In this document: piece after piece, positions 18,266-27,368 of the stretch
How positions within the stretch are numbered: the first letter of the stretch is position 1
How the letters are laid out: each line of letters opens with the position of its first letter
Origin: JAJCYL01 sp040222875
GTDB taxonomy: Bacteria > Bacteroidota > Bacteroidia > Cytophagales > Cyclobacteriaceae
Direction of reading: 5' to 3'
Length of the DNA: 64,000 bases
Assembly: GCA_040222875.1 (NCBI GenBank)
Contig: JAVKCG010000009.1
Span: 310,001-374,000 of the forward strand
The notes under the pieces: generated by a model
What the model was told of the DNA's origin: nothing
Database searches by the model: none
Seen by the model: only the letters and a program-made list of their open reading frames with translations
Made by a program: the position numbers and the translations under genes

Positions 18266-21200
18266 TTATTGAATTCCGGAAATGAATTCGATTTGAATAA
18301 TGGTCTGATTGTATTGATTGAGAATGTCCAGATAATTGAATCGTACGTCCAATGATCTGCTAAGCCCCTGTGTGTACTCCACATAACCTATGTCTCCACT
18401 TTGAAATCCTGCTTGCGCTTGCTTTAGAATAAGTGAAGCTTGAGGTAGAGCTGTTGATCTGTAATAACTCAGGCTATTTTGAAATTTGTAGTATTGCTGA
18501 AGTAGCGCTTGTAATCGTCCTTCCAATTCGTTGTTGACTGACTGAACAAGCGCCTCGCTTTCCTGCTTCTTTAATTCGATTGTCTTTATAGATGCAGCTT
18601 GCGATTTTGCCCCAAAAATAGGGATGGCAATGCCTACCTGAAATCCAGTAAATCGATCACTCGAATTATAATTGACTGGATTGCCATTGATATCTTGATT
18701 AGGACCAATGAGTGACTGATTAAAATAACCAATCATCAGATCCGGCATCAACTTCGATTTTTCAACCGATTTTTCTCTTTCTGCCACCTCAATTTGTTGC
18801 CTAAACCACGCCAATGTAGGATTGCTATCAACATTGGCGTCACCAATTAAGCCAGCTACATCCCTTTCAACCAGGCTATCTGCAGCCAGATCAATTAACT
18901 CGTCTGTATTCAGTAAGGTTTTTAAGGCTGTCTGATAAATCTCGATATCCGCTTTATTTTGCTCCATCATCACTTTGATTTCTGCGACCTGAGATTCGGC
19001 AGTTGCCTTTTCGAGAAGGTTCGTTTCACCCGTCTCATACCTAAGATTGGCTGCTCGCGAAAAACTACGATAGATACTATCCTGTTCAATCAATAACTTT
19101 CTCTTGTTTTTCTCCATAAGCAACCTATACCAGGTCGATTTTACCTGCTGAACCAATTCATTTCTGGTCATCGCTTCCCTCCATTCACTAGATTCAACTT
19201 TTGCATTGGCCAACTTGCTCTGGTTGGCGTAAACTGTGGGGAATGCTATCGACTGACTCACGTTGAATTGATTGTCATTATCAAAAACACTGTTGTATTG
19301 CCCATGCGTCAGGTTAAAATCAGTTTTCGGGAGATTCCAGCTGGCTCCTTTCAGTGCTTTTTCCTGTTGCGTTCTTAAGTCTGCAGCACGAAGGCTTGGG
19401 TTGTTCTTGATGGCAGTCTCAATGGATTCCTCAAGTGTGTATGACTGCCTTTCTTGGGCTTGCACTCCATTCACTTGAAACATAAGCGCTCCCACCAACA
19501 AGATTGGTAATACAGCACCTGGTTTAACTCTCACTCCCTTCTCAAAATAGTAGTATAGGATAGGGAGTACAATCAATGTTAAAAATGTAGCGGTGATTAA
19601 CCCTCCAATCACTACAGTAGCCAGGGGCCTTTGAACCTCGGCTCCACCGGATTGTGATAGCGCCATGGGTAAAAAGCCAAGTGAGGCCACAGAAGCTGTC
19701 ATGATCACCGGTCGCAATCGGGTTTTTGTTCCCTGATAGATGCGATCAAAAACATCTGTCACTCCTTCTTGCTTTAAGTGGTTGAATTCTGCTATAAGCA
19801 CAATGCCATTAAGGACAGCAACCCCAAACAGGGCAATAAACCCAACTCCGGCAGAAATACTAAAGGGCATGCCTCTTAAATAAAGCGCCAAAATTCCGCC
19901 AATGGCTGACAAGGGAATTGCTGTGAAAATCAGAACACCCTGCTTTACCGATTTGAATGTAAAATAGAGCAATACAAAGATGAGCAGAAGGGCTAATGGA
20001 ACAGCTACAGCGAGTCTTTGTCGGGCTTCTATCAGGTTTTCAAATTGACCTCCATAGACAATGGAATAACCGGGAGCAATAACCACAGACGCTTCAATTT
20101 TTTGCTTAAGCTCCGTAACCACACTTTCAACATCCCTATTTCGAACATTGAAGGCAACCAGGATTCTACGGCGAGTATCATCCCGCTGAATCTGGTATGG
20201 CCCGTCTTTGATCTCCACATTGGCCACCTGATACAGAGGTATCTGATGTCCATCCTTACGCGAGATATAAAGGTTTCTGACCGACTCCACATCATTACGA
20301 TCAGCTTTTTCAAGTCTCACTACCAGATCGAACCGTCGTTCATTTTCATAGACCAGACCAGCGGAAACTCCGGCAAATGCCGCCTGCACAGATCGATTCA
20401 CATCCAGAATACTCAGACCGTATTTAGACAACTGATCACGCTTGTAGGTAATGACTATCTGAGGGATTCCAGTTACTTCTTCAATGTACAGATCCACAGC
20501 ACCTTCAACCTCTGATGCAATGTTCCCAATTTGATCGGCGTATTCTGACAGATCGTTTAGGTTTTCACCATAAATTTTCACAGCTACATCTTGACGCACT
20601 CCAGTCATCAATTCATTAAAGCGCATTTGAATGGGCTGCTGGAATCCAAAAGTTACGCCTGGAATAACTTCAAGCGCCTCGGCCATTTTGTTGGCCAAAT
20701 TCTCCCGATTTGTAGCAGTAACCCACTCACTCTTGTTCTTCAGAATAATCATGAGGTCGGCAGCTTCTATGGGCATAGGATCGGTGGGTATTTCACCAGC
20801 TCCTATCTTTGACACTACCTGCGTTACCTCCGGAAATTGATCGAGTAGAATTTTCTCAGCCTGGGTGGTCGCTTGAATAGTGTTTTCCAATGAGCTTCCT
20901 GTCATCACCCGCGTCTCAACGGCAAAATCCCCTTCTTCGAGTGTAGGAATAAATTCACCTCCCATGTTTGCAAAAAGCCACATGGCACCTGAAAAAAGTC
21001 CTACGGCAAGTCCCAGCAATGGCAATCTCTTGTGCATCGCCCATCGAATTGTAGGGTCGTACAATCGATGAAAGAAATTCATAAATCGGTCGGAAATGTT
21101 CTTTTTGTATTCCGTCTTCTTACTGAGAAAGAGTGCAGACATCATCGGAACGTAGGTTAGTGACAAAATGAATGCACCAAGGATGGCGAAACTCACAGTT

Positions 21201-22636
21201 TGTGCCATGGGCCTGAACATTTTTCCTTCTGTACCCACTAGTGCCAGAATCGGCAGATATACTATGAGAATAATGATCTCACCAAAGGCTGCTGAGTTTC
21301 GAATCTTACTGGCGGATTTATAGACCTCCATGTCCATTTCATCCTGTGTTAATCTTCGGCCTAGTCTTAGCAGACCCATGTGGTGTAAAGTGGCCTCTAC
21401 GATGATCACGGCCCCATCTACAATTAATCCGAAATCAATTGCACCCAGACTCATAAGGTTACCCGACACCCCAAAGAAACTCATCATTCCAAAGGCGAAA
21501 ATGAGCGCCAGAGGAATGACGGAAGCCACGATCAGCCCCGCCCGGAAGTTGCCTAGTAGTAACAGCAAAACAAAAATGACAATCAGTGCTCCTTCGGCCA
21601 GATTTTTAGTCACGGTTCCTATCGCGGTATTTACCAGCTTGGTACGATCCAGAAATGGTTCGATTGTCACCCCTTCAGGTAAAGTCTTTCTGATTTGTGA
21701 AATTCTTTCTTTTACATTTTCAATGACTTCAGCGGAGTTTTCTCCTTTTAGCATCATTACAATTGCACTGACTACTTCACCTTCTCCATTTCGAGTGGTT
21801 GCACCATAGCGAACAGCATCCCCTAATTGCACCGTTGCCACATCTTTAATTAATACCGGAATACCGCTCTCATTTGTTCGAATATTGATCTCCCTGATAT
21901 CGTCAAGATTATCGACAAGTCCCTCTGTTCTAATGAAGTAGGCATTCAGATTTTTTTCAATATAGGCGCCACCTGCATTCTGATTATTTTCCTGTAGCGC
22001 CTGAAATATATCAGCAATGGAAACATTCATCGCTTTTAACCGATCCGGCTTGATCGCTATTTCGAACTGTTTTAGATAACCTCCAAAACTGCTCACGTCC
22101 GCTACTCCAGGAGTACCCAGTAATTGTCTCCTTACAATCCAATCCTGTATTGTTCTTAATTCTCGGGCATCATACTGCTCCTCATAACCCGGAGATGTGC
22201 CAACAACATACTGATAGATTTCTCCTAAACCAGTTGTGATAGGAGCCATACCAGGCGCTCCAACTCCAGATGGAATTTGTGATTTTACTTCAGGCAAGCG
22301 TTCACTTACCTGCTGCCGACCCCAATAAACGTCAACATTTTCCTTAAAGACAATGGTCACAACCGACAATCCAAAGCGAGAAAATGACCTGATTTCATCT
22401 ATATCAGGAATTGTTGCCATGGTAATTTCGATAGGAAATGTAATTAGACGCTCTACTTCCTCTGCAGCTAAAGAAGGTGAAGAGGTGATGACCTGAACCT
22501 GATTGTTTGTGATATCAGGGACGGCATCAATCGGCAGTTGGGTGAGGGAATATCCTCCCCAAAGAACCAGGCCAAGGGCAAGTAGGCCAATGATCAACTT
22601 ATTTTTCACTGAAAAGTGAATGATTTTATCCAGCAT
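18266..22636 (-). CDS. CusA/CzcA heavy-metal RND pump fused to a TolC-like outer-membrane factor
   Basis: 1456 residues. Residues 1-~1040 are a complete HME-type RND transporter: start region IDAVPDITNNQVQV, acidic proton-relay helix GAIDFGLIVDGAV (~400-410), periplasmic porter domains, and a helix-rich C-terminal half. After a hydrophobic, signal-peptide-like linker (~1042-1062, ending VQAQE) comes an outer-membrane efflux protein (~1065-1456; begins YTLEESIETAIKNNPSL). Fusion of pump and outer-membrane factor is known in Bacteroidota; the linker is presumably cleaved, since the halves reside in different membranes. Together with the downstream adaptor this gives a complete tripartite system. 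No frameshift is seen. Confidence 0.9.
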   Translation of the reverse strand: MLDKIIHFSVKNKLIIGLLALGLVLWGGYSLTQLPIDAVPDITNNQVQVITSSPSLAAEEVERLITFPIEITMATIPDIDEIRSFSRFGLSVVTIVFKENVDVYWGRQQVSERLPEVKSQIPSGVGAPGMAPITTGLGEIYQYVVGTSPGYEEQYDARELRTIQDWIVRRQLLGTPGVADVSSFGGYLKQFEIAIKPDRLKAMNVSIADIFQALQENNQNAGGAYIEKNLNAYFIRTEGLVDNLDDIREINIRTNESGIPVLIKDVATVQLGDAVRYGATTRNGEGEVVSAIVMMLKGENSAEVIENVKERISQIRKTLPEGVTIEPFLDRTKLVNTAIGTVTKNLAEGALIVIFVLLLLLGNFRAGLIVASVIPLALIFAFGMMSFFGVSGNLMSLGAIDFGLIVDGAVIIVEATLHHMGLLRLGRRLTQDEMDMEVYKSASKIRNSAAFGEIIILIVYLPILALVGTEGKMFRPMAQTVSFAILGAFILSLTYVPMMSALFLSKKTEYKKNISDRFMNFFHRLYDPTIRWAMHKRLPLLGLAVGLFSGAMWLFANMGGEFIPTLEEGDFAVETRVMTGSSLENTIQATTQAEKILLDQFPEVTQVVSKIGAGEIPTDPMPIEAADLMIILKNKSEWVTATNRENLANKMAEALEVIPGVTFGFQQPIQMRFNELMTGVRQDVAVKIYGENLNDLSEYADQIGNIASEVEGAVDLYIEEVTGIPQIVITYKRDQLSKYGLSILDVNRSVQAAFAGVSAGLVYENERRFDLVVRLEKADRNDVESVRNLYISRKDGHQIPLYQVANVEIKDGPYQIQRDDTRRRILVAFNVRNRDVESVVTELKQKIEASVVIAPGYSIVYGGQFENLIEARQRLAVAVPLALLLIFVLLYFTFKSVKQGVLIFTAIPLSAIGGILALYLRGMPFSISAGVGFIALFGVAVLNGIVLIAEFNHLKQEGVTDVFDRIYQGTKTRLRPVIMTASVASLGFLPMALSQSGGAEVQRPLATVVIGGLITATFLTLIVLPILYYYFEKGVRVKPGAVLPILLVGALMFQVNGVQAQERQSYTLEESIETAIKNNPSLRAADLRTQQEKALKGASWNLPKTDFNLTHGQYNSVFDNDNQFNVSQSIAFPTVYANQSKLANAKVESSEWREAMTRNELVQQVKSTWYRLLMEKNKRKLLIEQDSIYRSFSRAANLRYETGETNLLEKATAESQVAEIKVMMEQNKADIEIYQTALKTLLNTDELIDLAADSLVERDVAGLIGDANVDSNPTLAWFRQQIEVAEREKSVEKSKLMPDLMIGYFNQSLIGPNQDINGNPVNYNSSDRFTGFQVGIAIPIFGAKSQAASIKTIELKKQESEALVQSVNNELEGRLQALLQQYYKFQNSLSYYRSTALPQASLILKQAQAGFQSGDIGYVEYTQGLSRSLDVRFNYLDILNQYNQTIIQIEFISGIQ

Positions 22637-22704
22637 TTTTATTTGGATTTAATATTCTGAATGATTTGAGGATGGCTTTTTGCCAAACATGTAGACACGA
22701 TTCA

Positions 22705-22727
22705 CTGTGTGAGCAAAAAGCACACAG
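22705..22727 (-). other. Hairpin between the His-rich gene and the RND pump gene
   Basis: A perfect 7-bp stem CTGTGTG/CACACAG with a 9-nt loop in the 125-bp gap. A smaller TGGC-TTTTT-GCCA hairpin lies nearby at 22673-22685. On the transcribed strand neither is followed by a convincing T-run, so attenuation or mRNA processing is more likely than termination. Confidence 0.35.
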
Positions 22728-22761
22728 ATTAATTTGAAAGAATCAAAAGTGTCGTGAAAAA

Positions 22762-23160
22762 CTAGGCCTGAGGTGGCTGGATCAATGTCTCAAGGTATTC
22801 TGAGGAAATTGAAAACTGATAATAACTACCTTTAGTCTGAAGAGAAAATGTTTTATCTCCTAATTCGATGTTTGAGAAAGTATAGCTGAGATAAATAGGT
22901 GCATGATTACACTGATGCTGCCCGTGAAACGGGAGATTTTCATCTTTGTCATGGTCGTGGTGACCTTCATTGTTATCATTATGGTGAATATAGTCTTCAA
23001 CTATAAACTCAAAAAAAGAATCTCCTCCAATCGTCTTATGTTCCTTGAAGTGTTCGAAAAGTGCAGGAACCTTTTGTAATTCGCAACAGATATCCATGTT
23101 TGGAGCAAAAATCTGCACCATGAAAATCAGCGATAGGGATATAGACGTTATGCCCTTCAT
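22762..23160 (-). CDS. Small secreted His-rich protein, probable metal binder
   Basis: A 132-residue protein with an N-terminal signal sequence (1-~20), a Cys pair (DICCELQ, ~25-26) and a His/Asp-rich segment at 59-86 (HHNDNNEGHHDHDKDE then FHGQHQCNH) suited to binding transition metals. The C-terminal third is beta-rich. It is first in the efflux operon, 125 bp before the pump. Similar short His-rich proteins precede CusA/CzcA genes in Bacteroidota. A periplasmic metal sensor or buffer role is inferred from composition and position. Confidence 0.7.
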   Translation of the reverse strand: MKGITSISLSLIFMVQIFAPNMDICCELQKVPALFEHFKEHKTIGGDSFFEFIVEDYIHHNDNNEGHHDHDKDENLPFHGQHQCNHAPIYLSYTFSNIELGDKTFSLQTKGSYYQFSISSEYLETLIQPPQA

Positions 23161-23546
23161 TTATGCAAATGTAATCATTTAGGTATGCAACCAGTTTACA
23201 TTGTTTCTATGAACAATCGGTGCCGGTGCCCTTGCACACCATGCTGGCACTGGCTGCCTTAAAAACCAGATGGAATGTGTGTTTGAGAAATCTTAGCATG
23301 AGTCAGCAATAGGTCTCACCTCGCCACATTGGCTTTGTGCATAGATTCGAGGGAACGATAGCCCACAGGTTTACAATCGTAAAGAATAACTGGGGGTGAT
23401 ATCGCTTGCCTGTGGCATTGTAAAGCGCACTAACATTTGCACTAAATATCGCTTGAAATTCCGTTTAGGACATCTTTTTTACTCTGAATTCCGACAATTC
23501 GTTGGTTGGCGGTGTGACCTTCTGTTTTGGGATATAATCCATAAAC
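23161..23546. other. 386-bp structured non-coding region upstream of the metal operon
   Basis: No supportable gene. It contains direct repeats TATGCAA at 23162-23168 and 23184-23190 (22 bp apart, beside the His-rich gene start); hairpin ATTGTT/AACAAT (23200-23217); and a 9-bp GC-rich stem GCCGGTGCC/GGCACTGGC (23222-23254, one G-T pair). Further on are inverted CCACAGG (23364-23370)/CCTGTGG (23410-23416) enclosing a TTTAC/GTAAA hairpin, 12-bp-spaced GCACTAA repeats (23428, 23440), and ATATCGCTTG direct repeats (23400-23409, 23447-23456). The part nearest 23161 is the leader or promoter of the metal operon. The distal part looks like a dispersed intergenic repeat or element scar. Confidence 0.45.
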
Positions 23547-23975
23547 CTACTCCCGCACCCCAAATACAATCGGCTCCACATCCACTAATTCCAGGGATTT
23601 GACCATTTCAATAGTGCCGGTTTTATACTTCTGGAAGTGTGGTGTATTCAAATGCGACTGATAGGCTGAGTCACTTGCATAAACCTCCAAAATGGTGATC
23701 TTATTCGGAGCATCCTCGTCCTGAACGGCATACATCGTCAAAACCCCGGGTTCTGTATTGATAGAGGTTTCAATGCCTTCTTTAAGAAATACCATGCATT
23801 CATCTAACCGCGATGTGTCTATTTCCAATTTGGCAAAGCGAACAACCAGATCACCGGATTTTTGAAGTGCCTTCATGGTGTTGACAGGACTTTGATTTTC
23901 CGTATTTGGTTGGCAACCAACAGAGAGTAGGCAACAAATAGAAATAATGATTGAAAATGTTAGTGGTGCTTTCAT
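23547..23975 (-). CDS. Antibiotic biosynthesis monooxygenase (ABM) domain lipoprotein
   Basis: A 142-residue protein with a lipoprotein signal (LLSVGCQPN, Cys at 21) and an ABM/YgiN-like ferredoxin-fold domain: VVRFAKLEID, LKEGIETSINTEPGVLTMYAVQDEDAPNKITILEVYAS, and YQSHLNTPHFQKY with the conserved His pair region. Relatives include quinol monooxygenases and heme-degrading proteins, and many are of unknown function. Surface anchoring is unusual for the family. It stands alone next to a universal stress protein gene. Confidence 0.75.
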   Translation of the reverse strand: MKAPLTFSIIISICCLLSVGCQPNTENQSPVNTMKALQKSGDLVVRFAKLEIDTSRLDECMVFLKEGIETSINTEPGVLTMYAVQDEDAPNKITILEVYASDSAYQSHLNTPHFQKYKTGTIEMVKSLELVDVEPIVFGVRE

Positions 23976-24037
23976 GTTTTAGAGCCTACGTTAACAGGCA
24001 AGTTTACCAGTAGAATATAGCCAAGGAATCTGCTATA

Positions 24038-24877
24038 TCAATTCACCCGCTTTGTCCAAATTGGCCGCTTCGCATTGCTTACCACATTTCTGGAAATCTG
24101 GCTGGTCACGATCACTTCAATACCGCGTTTGAAATGTGTGGCCATCGCAATCATATCAGCTTTCATTTCTTCAGCGAACCTTATAATTGTTTCTGCCTCC
24201 TCAGGATCCTGAACGGCCGCGGTGCTGTAGTTTTCCAAATTGAAATATTCAGCAAATTCCTTTAGTCGTTCTTCAATCTCCCGTTTTAAAACCATGTTTG
24301 AATCAAACACCTTAACGAGGTGCAGGTGGGCACCATAGAATTTCTGTAATTCTTTAAGGTCGTTTACAATTTTCTCATGTTCAGGCCTCATGTCAGTAGG
24401 GTAGATGATACTTTTTACATTGACAATGTCAGCCTTTGCTTTAATGCTGAATACAGGGCATTTCACATTCCTGACGATCTTTTCAGTGGTGGAGCCAAGC
24501 ATTATTTCCTCCATGCCGCTTGCCCCGTTAGTGCCCATTATTACGAGATCCACACCCAAATCATCAGCCGCTATTTTGATTGACTTGAAAGGGTTCCCCA
24601 TTCTGACAATCAGGTCTATATCTGTATCAGGATATTTATCACTTTCAGCCTGAAGGTGATTAAGTGCATTTTCCTTCAATTTTTTGGCCATCTCACCCGC
24701 CATTGGGTCTTCCGGCAGGTCCAGCAACTTCCGCATACCAGAGCTTGCATAGGGGTCTTCAACCACATTCAGTAAATGAACTGTTCCGCCGTGTCGTTGA
24801 ATGAATTCAACACCTGTGGCGAGGGCGTTTTGAGACTCTTGGGAGAAATCTGTGGGGATAAGAATATTCTTGTACAT
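24038..24877 (-). CDS. Universal stress protein, two tandem USP domains
   Basis: A 279-residue protein with two UspA folds. The first keeps the ATP-binding pattern GTNGASGMEEIMLGSTTEKI (~115-134), the G-2x-G-9x-G(S/T) signature. The second (~150-279) has the ATHFKRGIE and TSQISRNVV regions but a weaker nucleotide signature. Tandem USPs of this length are common in Bacteroidota and are usually induced under stress. Divergent from the DsrE gene. Confidence 0.88.
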   Translation of the reverse strand: MYKNILIPTDFSQESQNALATGVEFIQRHGGTVHLLNVVEDPYASSGMRKLLDLPEDPMAGEMAKKLKENALNHLQAESDKYPDTDIDLIVRMGNPFKSIKIAADDLGVDLVIMGTNGASGMEEIMLGSTTEKIVRNVKCPVFSIKAKADIVNVKSIIYPTDMRPEHEKIVNDLKELQKFYGAHLHLVKVFDSNMVLKREIEERLKEFAEYFNLENYSTAAVQDPEEAETIIRFAEEMKADMIAMATHFKRGIEVIVTSQISRNVVSNAKRPIWTKRVN

Positions 24878-24958
24878 ACCTTATTTAGGTTTGAGTTTGA
24901 AGGAGTTATGTAAAGTAGTAAAATTTCATTTTAACCTGATTCATTTTATCTTCCCTTT

Positions 24959-25507
24959 ATGATCAAAACCATAAAAATGAAAACTCCTATTTTCCTTGTC
25001 CTGTATACTTTTTCGGTGACAGCGTTCACCCAGGAAATGGTATCTCCAATTGTAAAGGGCTTTGGTGCCATTTATGCTCTGCCTGATGCCGCCGAAAACC
25101 CTGATCCAACCCTTAAGTATCAAATTGTCATCGACCTAAAATCAGGGACCCCAGACGCTTCAGCCGTAAACCCGGCCCTTAATAACATTGCCAGAATGCT
25201 CAATCTGCATGGAGCAGGAGGGGTGGAAAATGACAACATAAAAGTGGTGGGTGTCATCCATAACATGGCAACCCATTCTATTTTGACAAATGCTGCATAT
25301 CAGGAGAAATATGAAATGGATAACCCAAACATTCCATTGATCAAAGCATTAAAAGACGCTGGGGTTGAGTTGTTTGTGTGCGGCCAGTCAATGGTAGCAA
25401 GAGGGGTAGCAAATGAAGACCTCAATCCTGATATTGTAAAAAGCATCTCTGCCCTCACTGTTATGACAACCTACCAAATGAGGGGCTATAAGCCATTGGT
25501 TTTTTAA
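24959..25507 (+). CDS. Exported DsrE-family protein
   Basis: A 182-residue protein with an N-terminal signal sequence (ending TAFTQE) followed by a DsrE/DsrF-like domain: KVVGVIHNMATH, ALKDAGVELFVCGQSMVARGV with a single candidate active Cys near residue 140, and the closing SALTVMTTYQMRGYKPLVF. DsrE proteins handle sulfur transfer or bind persulfides; periplasmic forms in Bacteroidota are of unknown role. An internal ATG at 24977 (MKTPIF) is an equally good start for the signal peptide. It precedes the flavin monooxygenase gene by 2 bp, so the two are cotranscribed. Confidence 0.8.
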   Translation: MIKTIKMKTPIFLVLYTFSVTAFTQEMVSPIVKGFGAIYALPDAAENPDPTLKYQIVIDLKSGTPDASAVNPALNNIARMLNLHGAGGVENDNIKVVGVIHNMATHSILTNAAYQEKYEMDNPNIPLIKALKDAGVELFVCGQSMVARGVANEDLNPDIVKSISALTVMTTYQMRGYKPLVF

Positions 25508-25509
25508 GA

Positions 25510-26787
25510 ATGCCAGGGATAGCAATAATAGGAGCAGGACCTTCTGGTATTACTGCAGCAAAGAATATGTTGCAAGCTGGTATTCAGGATGTTGTGGTTT
25601 TTGAAAAATCCGATCAGGTTGGTGGCAATTGGGTGTATTCTGAGGAGCCGGGTCACTCAAGCGTGTTCGAAACAACCCATATAATCAGCTCAAAGGCATT
25701 GTCACAATATCTGGACTACCCGATGCCAGATTCCTATGCTGAATATCCATCCCATGAAGAGCTGCGGCAATACTTTAATGATTACACTGATCATTTTAAT
25801 CTAAGAGGAATCATCAGGTTCAATACCGAGGTGATTCAAGCAGAATTACAAGGAACCGATCAATGGAAGCTTGACATATCTGATGGCACAACAGAGGTCT
25901 TTGATCATTTGATTGTTTGCAATGGCCACCATTGGAACCCTCGATTTCCGAAGTACCCGGGAAAATTCACTGGGGAATACATTCACTCACATGATTTTAA
26001 GAACAACAAGCCTTTTGAAGGAAAGCGGGTTTTGGTAATCGGTGGTGGTAACTCAGCATGCGATATAGCTGTGGAAACATGTAGAGTGGCTGATCATGTA
26101 AGCATATCAATGCGCCGTGGTTACTATTTTGTCCCGAAGTTTATCATGGGAAAACCAGTTGATACTTTGAATGGTGGTATGGAGTGGTTGCCAAAAGCCG
26201 TTAAAAACCTGGGCTTTAAAATATTGCTTAAGCTGTCAGTTGGTGGTTATCAGGATTATGGCTTACAGAAACCAGATCACCCATTATTGGGCGCACATCC
26301 TGTTGTAAATTCTGAGCTGCTGTACTTTATCAAACATGGCAAAATTGAGGCAAGGGTTGATATTGAAAAGTTTGATGGTAAAACCGTTTACTTCACCAAT
26401 GGCTCTACAGAGGATTTTGATACCATCATAGCTGCAACAGGCTATAAAATAACTTTCCCATTCTTTGATGAAAGCTTTATTGATTTCAGTGAAGGTAGTG
26501 TGCCGCTTTACAAGAAAGTCTTTCATCCAGAGATACCTAACCTGTTTTTTGTAGGGTTAATTCAGCCGCTGGGCTGCATTTGGCCGCTGGCTGATGCCCA
26601 ATCACAGTTAGTTGCCAGGTTTATAAAAGGCAATTATCAGCTACCCGAAAACATTCACCAACAAATTGAAGCGGATATCAACAAGATCAGGAAGAATTTT
26701 ATGAATACGCCCCGGCATTCTGTTGAGGTTGACTATCATGAGCATATGGCGGAGTTAAAGAAAGAGTTGGGGAAACAAAAAAGGTGA
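25510..26787 (+). CDS. Flavin-containing monooxygenase
   Basis: A 425-residue class B flavoprotein monooxygenase using FAD and NADPH to oxygenate soft nucleophiles (N, S). FAD-binding GAGPSG (8-13), FMO fingerprint FTGEYIHSHDF (153-163), NADPH-binding GGGNSA (178-183) and the ATGY motif (~307) are intact. Coupling with a DsrE protein in the same operon hints at a sulfur or amine substrate (for example a TMA-like compound), but this is inference. Ends in a bidirectional terminator. Confidence 0.88.
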   Translation: MPGIAIIGAGPSGITAAKNMLQAGIQDVVVFEKSDQVGGNWVYSEEPGHSSVFETTHIISSKALSQYLDYPMPDSYAEYPSHEELRQYFNDYTDHFNLRGIIRFNTEVIQAELQGTDQWKLDISDGTTEVFDHLIVCNGHHWNPRFPKYPGKFTGEYIHSHDFKNNKPFEGKRVLVIGGGNSACDIAVETCRVADHVSISMRRGYYFVPKFIMGKPVDTLNGGMEWLPKAVKNLGFKILLKLSVGGYQDYGLQKPDHPLLGAHPVVNSELLYFIKHGKIEARVDIEKFDGKTVYFTNGSTEDFDTIIAATGYKITFPFFDESFIDFSEGSVPLYKKVFHPEIPNLFFVGLIQPLGCIWPLADAQSQLVARFIKGNYQLPENIHQQIEADINKIRKNFMNTPRHSVEVDYHEHMAELKKELGKQKR

Positions 26788-26817
26788 AGCTCTCACTTCA
26801 CCTTTAAGTTTTGTTTT
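26780..26817. terminator. Bidirectional rho-independent terminator
   Basis: A perfect 10-bp stem AAAGGTGAAG (26780-26789)/CTTCACCTTT (26796-26805) with loop CTCTCA, followed by AAGTTTTGTTTT. On the minus strand the same hairpin is followed by TTTGTTT. It serves the converging FMO and DUF4440 genes; the FMO stop codon lies in the left arm. Confidence 0.8.
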
Positions 26818-26827
26818 CTAGGGATTA

Positions 26828-27316
26828 CTAATTGTCAAGCAGGGTTGAATCATTAGTAACTAAAGGCGTTCCCGAGTTCCAGATATCTCTATACAATCTC
26901 CAAATGCCGTCTTCTTCCTTTTTCCAAATTTCAACAAAGCTGCCTTCGTCACCGATCTCAACTCCGTCCATTTCAAAATCCATCACATAATTGCCTTTTG
27001 CGTAGGCCATGTCTTTTCCGCCTTCGATTTCCACTTCAAGAAATTCAAATTCCAGGATAGTACCAATGCTGCTCATGGCGACGACATAGTCATTTTTGCC
27101 ATGGATTTCTGGTGAATTCGGGGGCATTGCTACAATGTTATCTGCGACAACGGCTGCAATCTTATTTTGATCAGCTGCAAACACGGCCTGAACAAAATTT
27201 TGTTCCTGCTCCCTAATTGCTACAATATCATCACCTGTAATTCCACACTCGCAAGGGGGTGCCGCAGGCTGGCATGCAAAAACAAGAATAAAAGGTATAA
27301 ATGCTAATTTTTTCAT
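26828..27316 (-). CDS. DUF4440/SnoaL-like lipoprotein
   Basis: A 162-residue lipoprotein (VFACQPAAPPCEC, Cys at 15) with an NTF2-like fold of the DUF4440 kind: DIVAIREQEQNFVQAVFAADQNKIAAVVADNIVAMPPN, then the beta-rich YAKGNYVMDFEMDG..GSFVEIWKKEEDGIWRLYRDIWNS. Members act as ketosteroid isomerase-like binding proteins with mostly unknown ligands. Monocistronic, transcribed towards the shared terminator. Confidence 0.8.
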   Translation of the reverse strand: MKKLAFIPFILVFACQPAAPPCECGITGDDIVAIREQEQNFVQAVFAADQNKIAAVVADNIVAMPPNSPEIHGKNDYVVAMSSIGTILEFEFLEVEIEGGKDMAYAKGNYVMDFEMDGVEIGDEGSFVEIWKKEEDGIWRLYRDIWNSGTPLVTNDSTLLDN

Positions 27317-27368
27317 TTCTGATTAGGTTTTAAATTCTTGAACAATGATACAATTAATGACCTTAATT

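Noticed and set aside
19272..21809. Several plus-strand ORFs inside the RND pump gene
   Set aside because: They are antisense shadows of a continuous, well-conserved coding frame with no domain content of their own.
23396..23602. 68-codon plus-strand ORF in the non-coding stretch
   Set aside because: It runs into the end of the ABM gene on the other strand, has no recognisable domain, and is built on local repeats.
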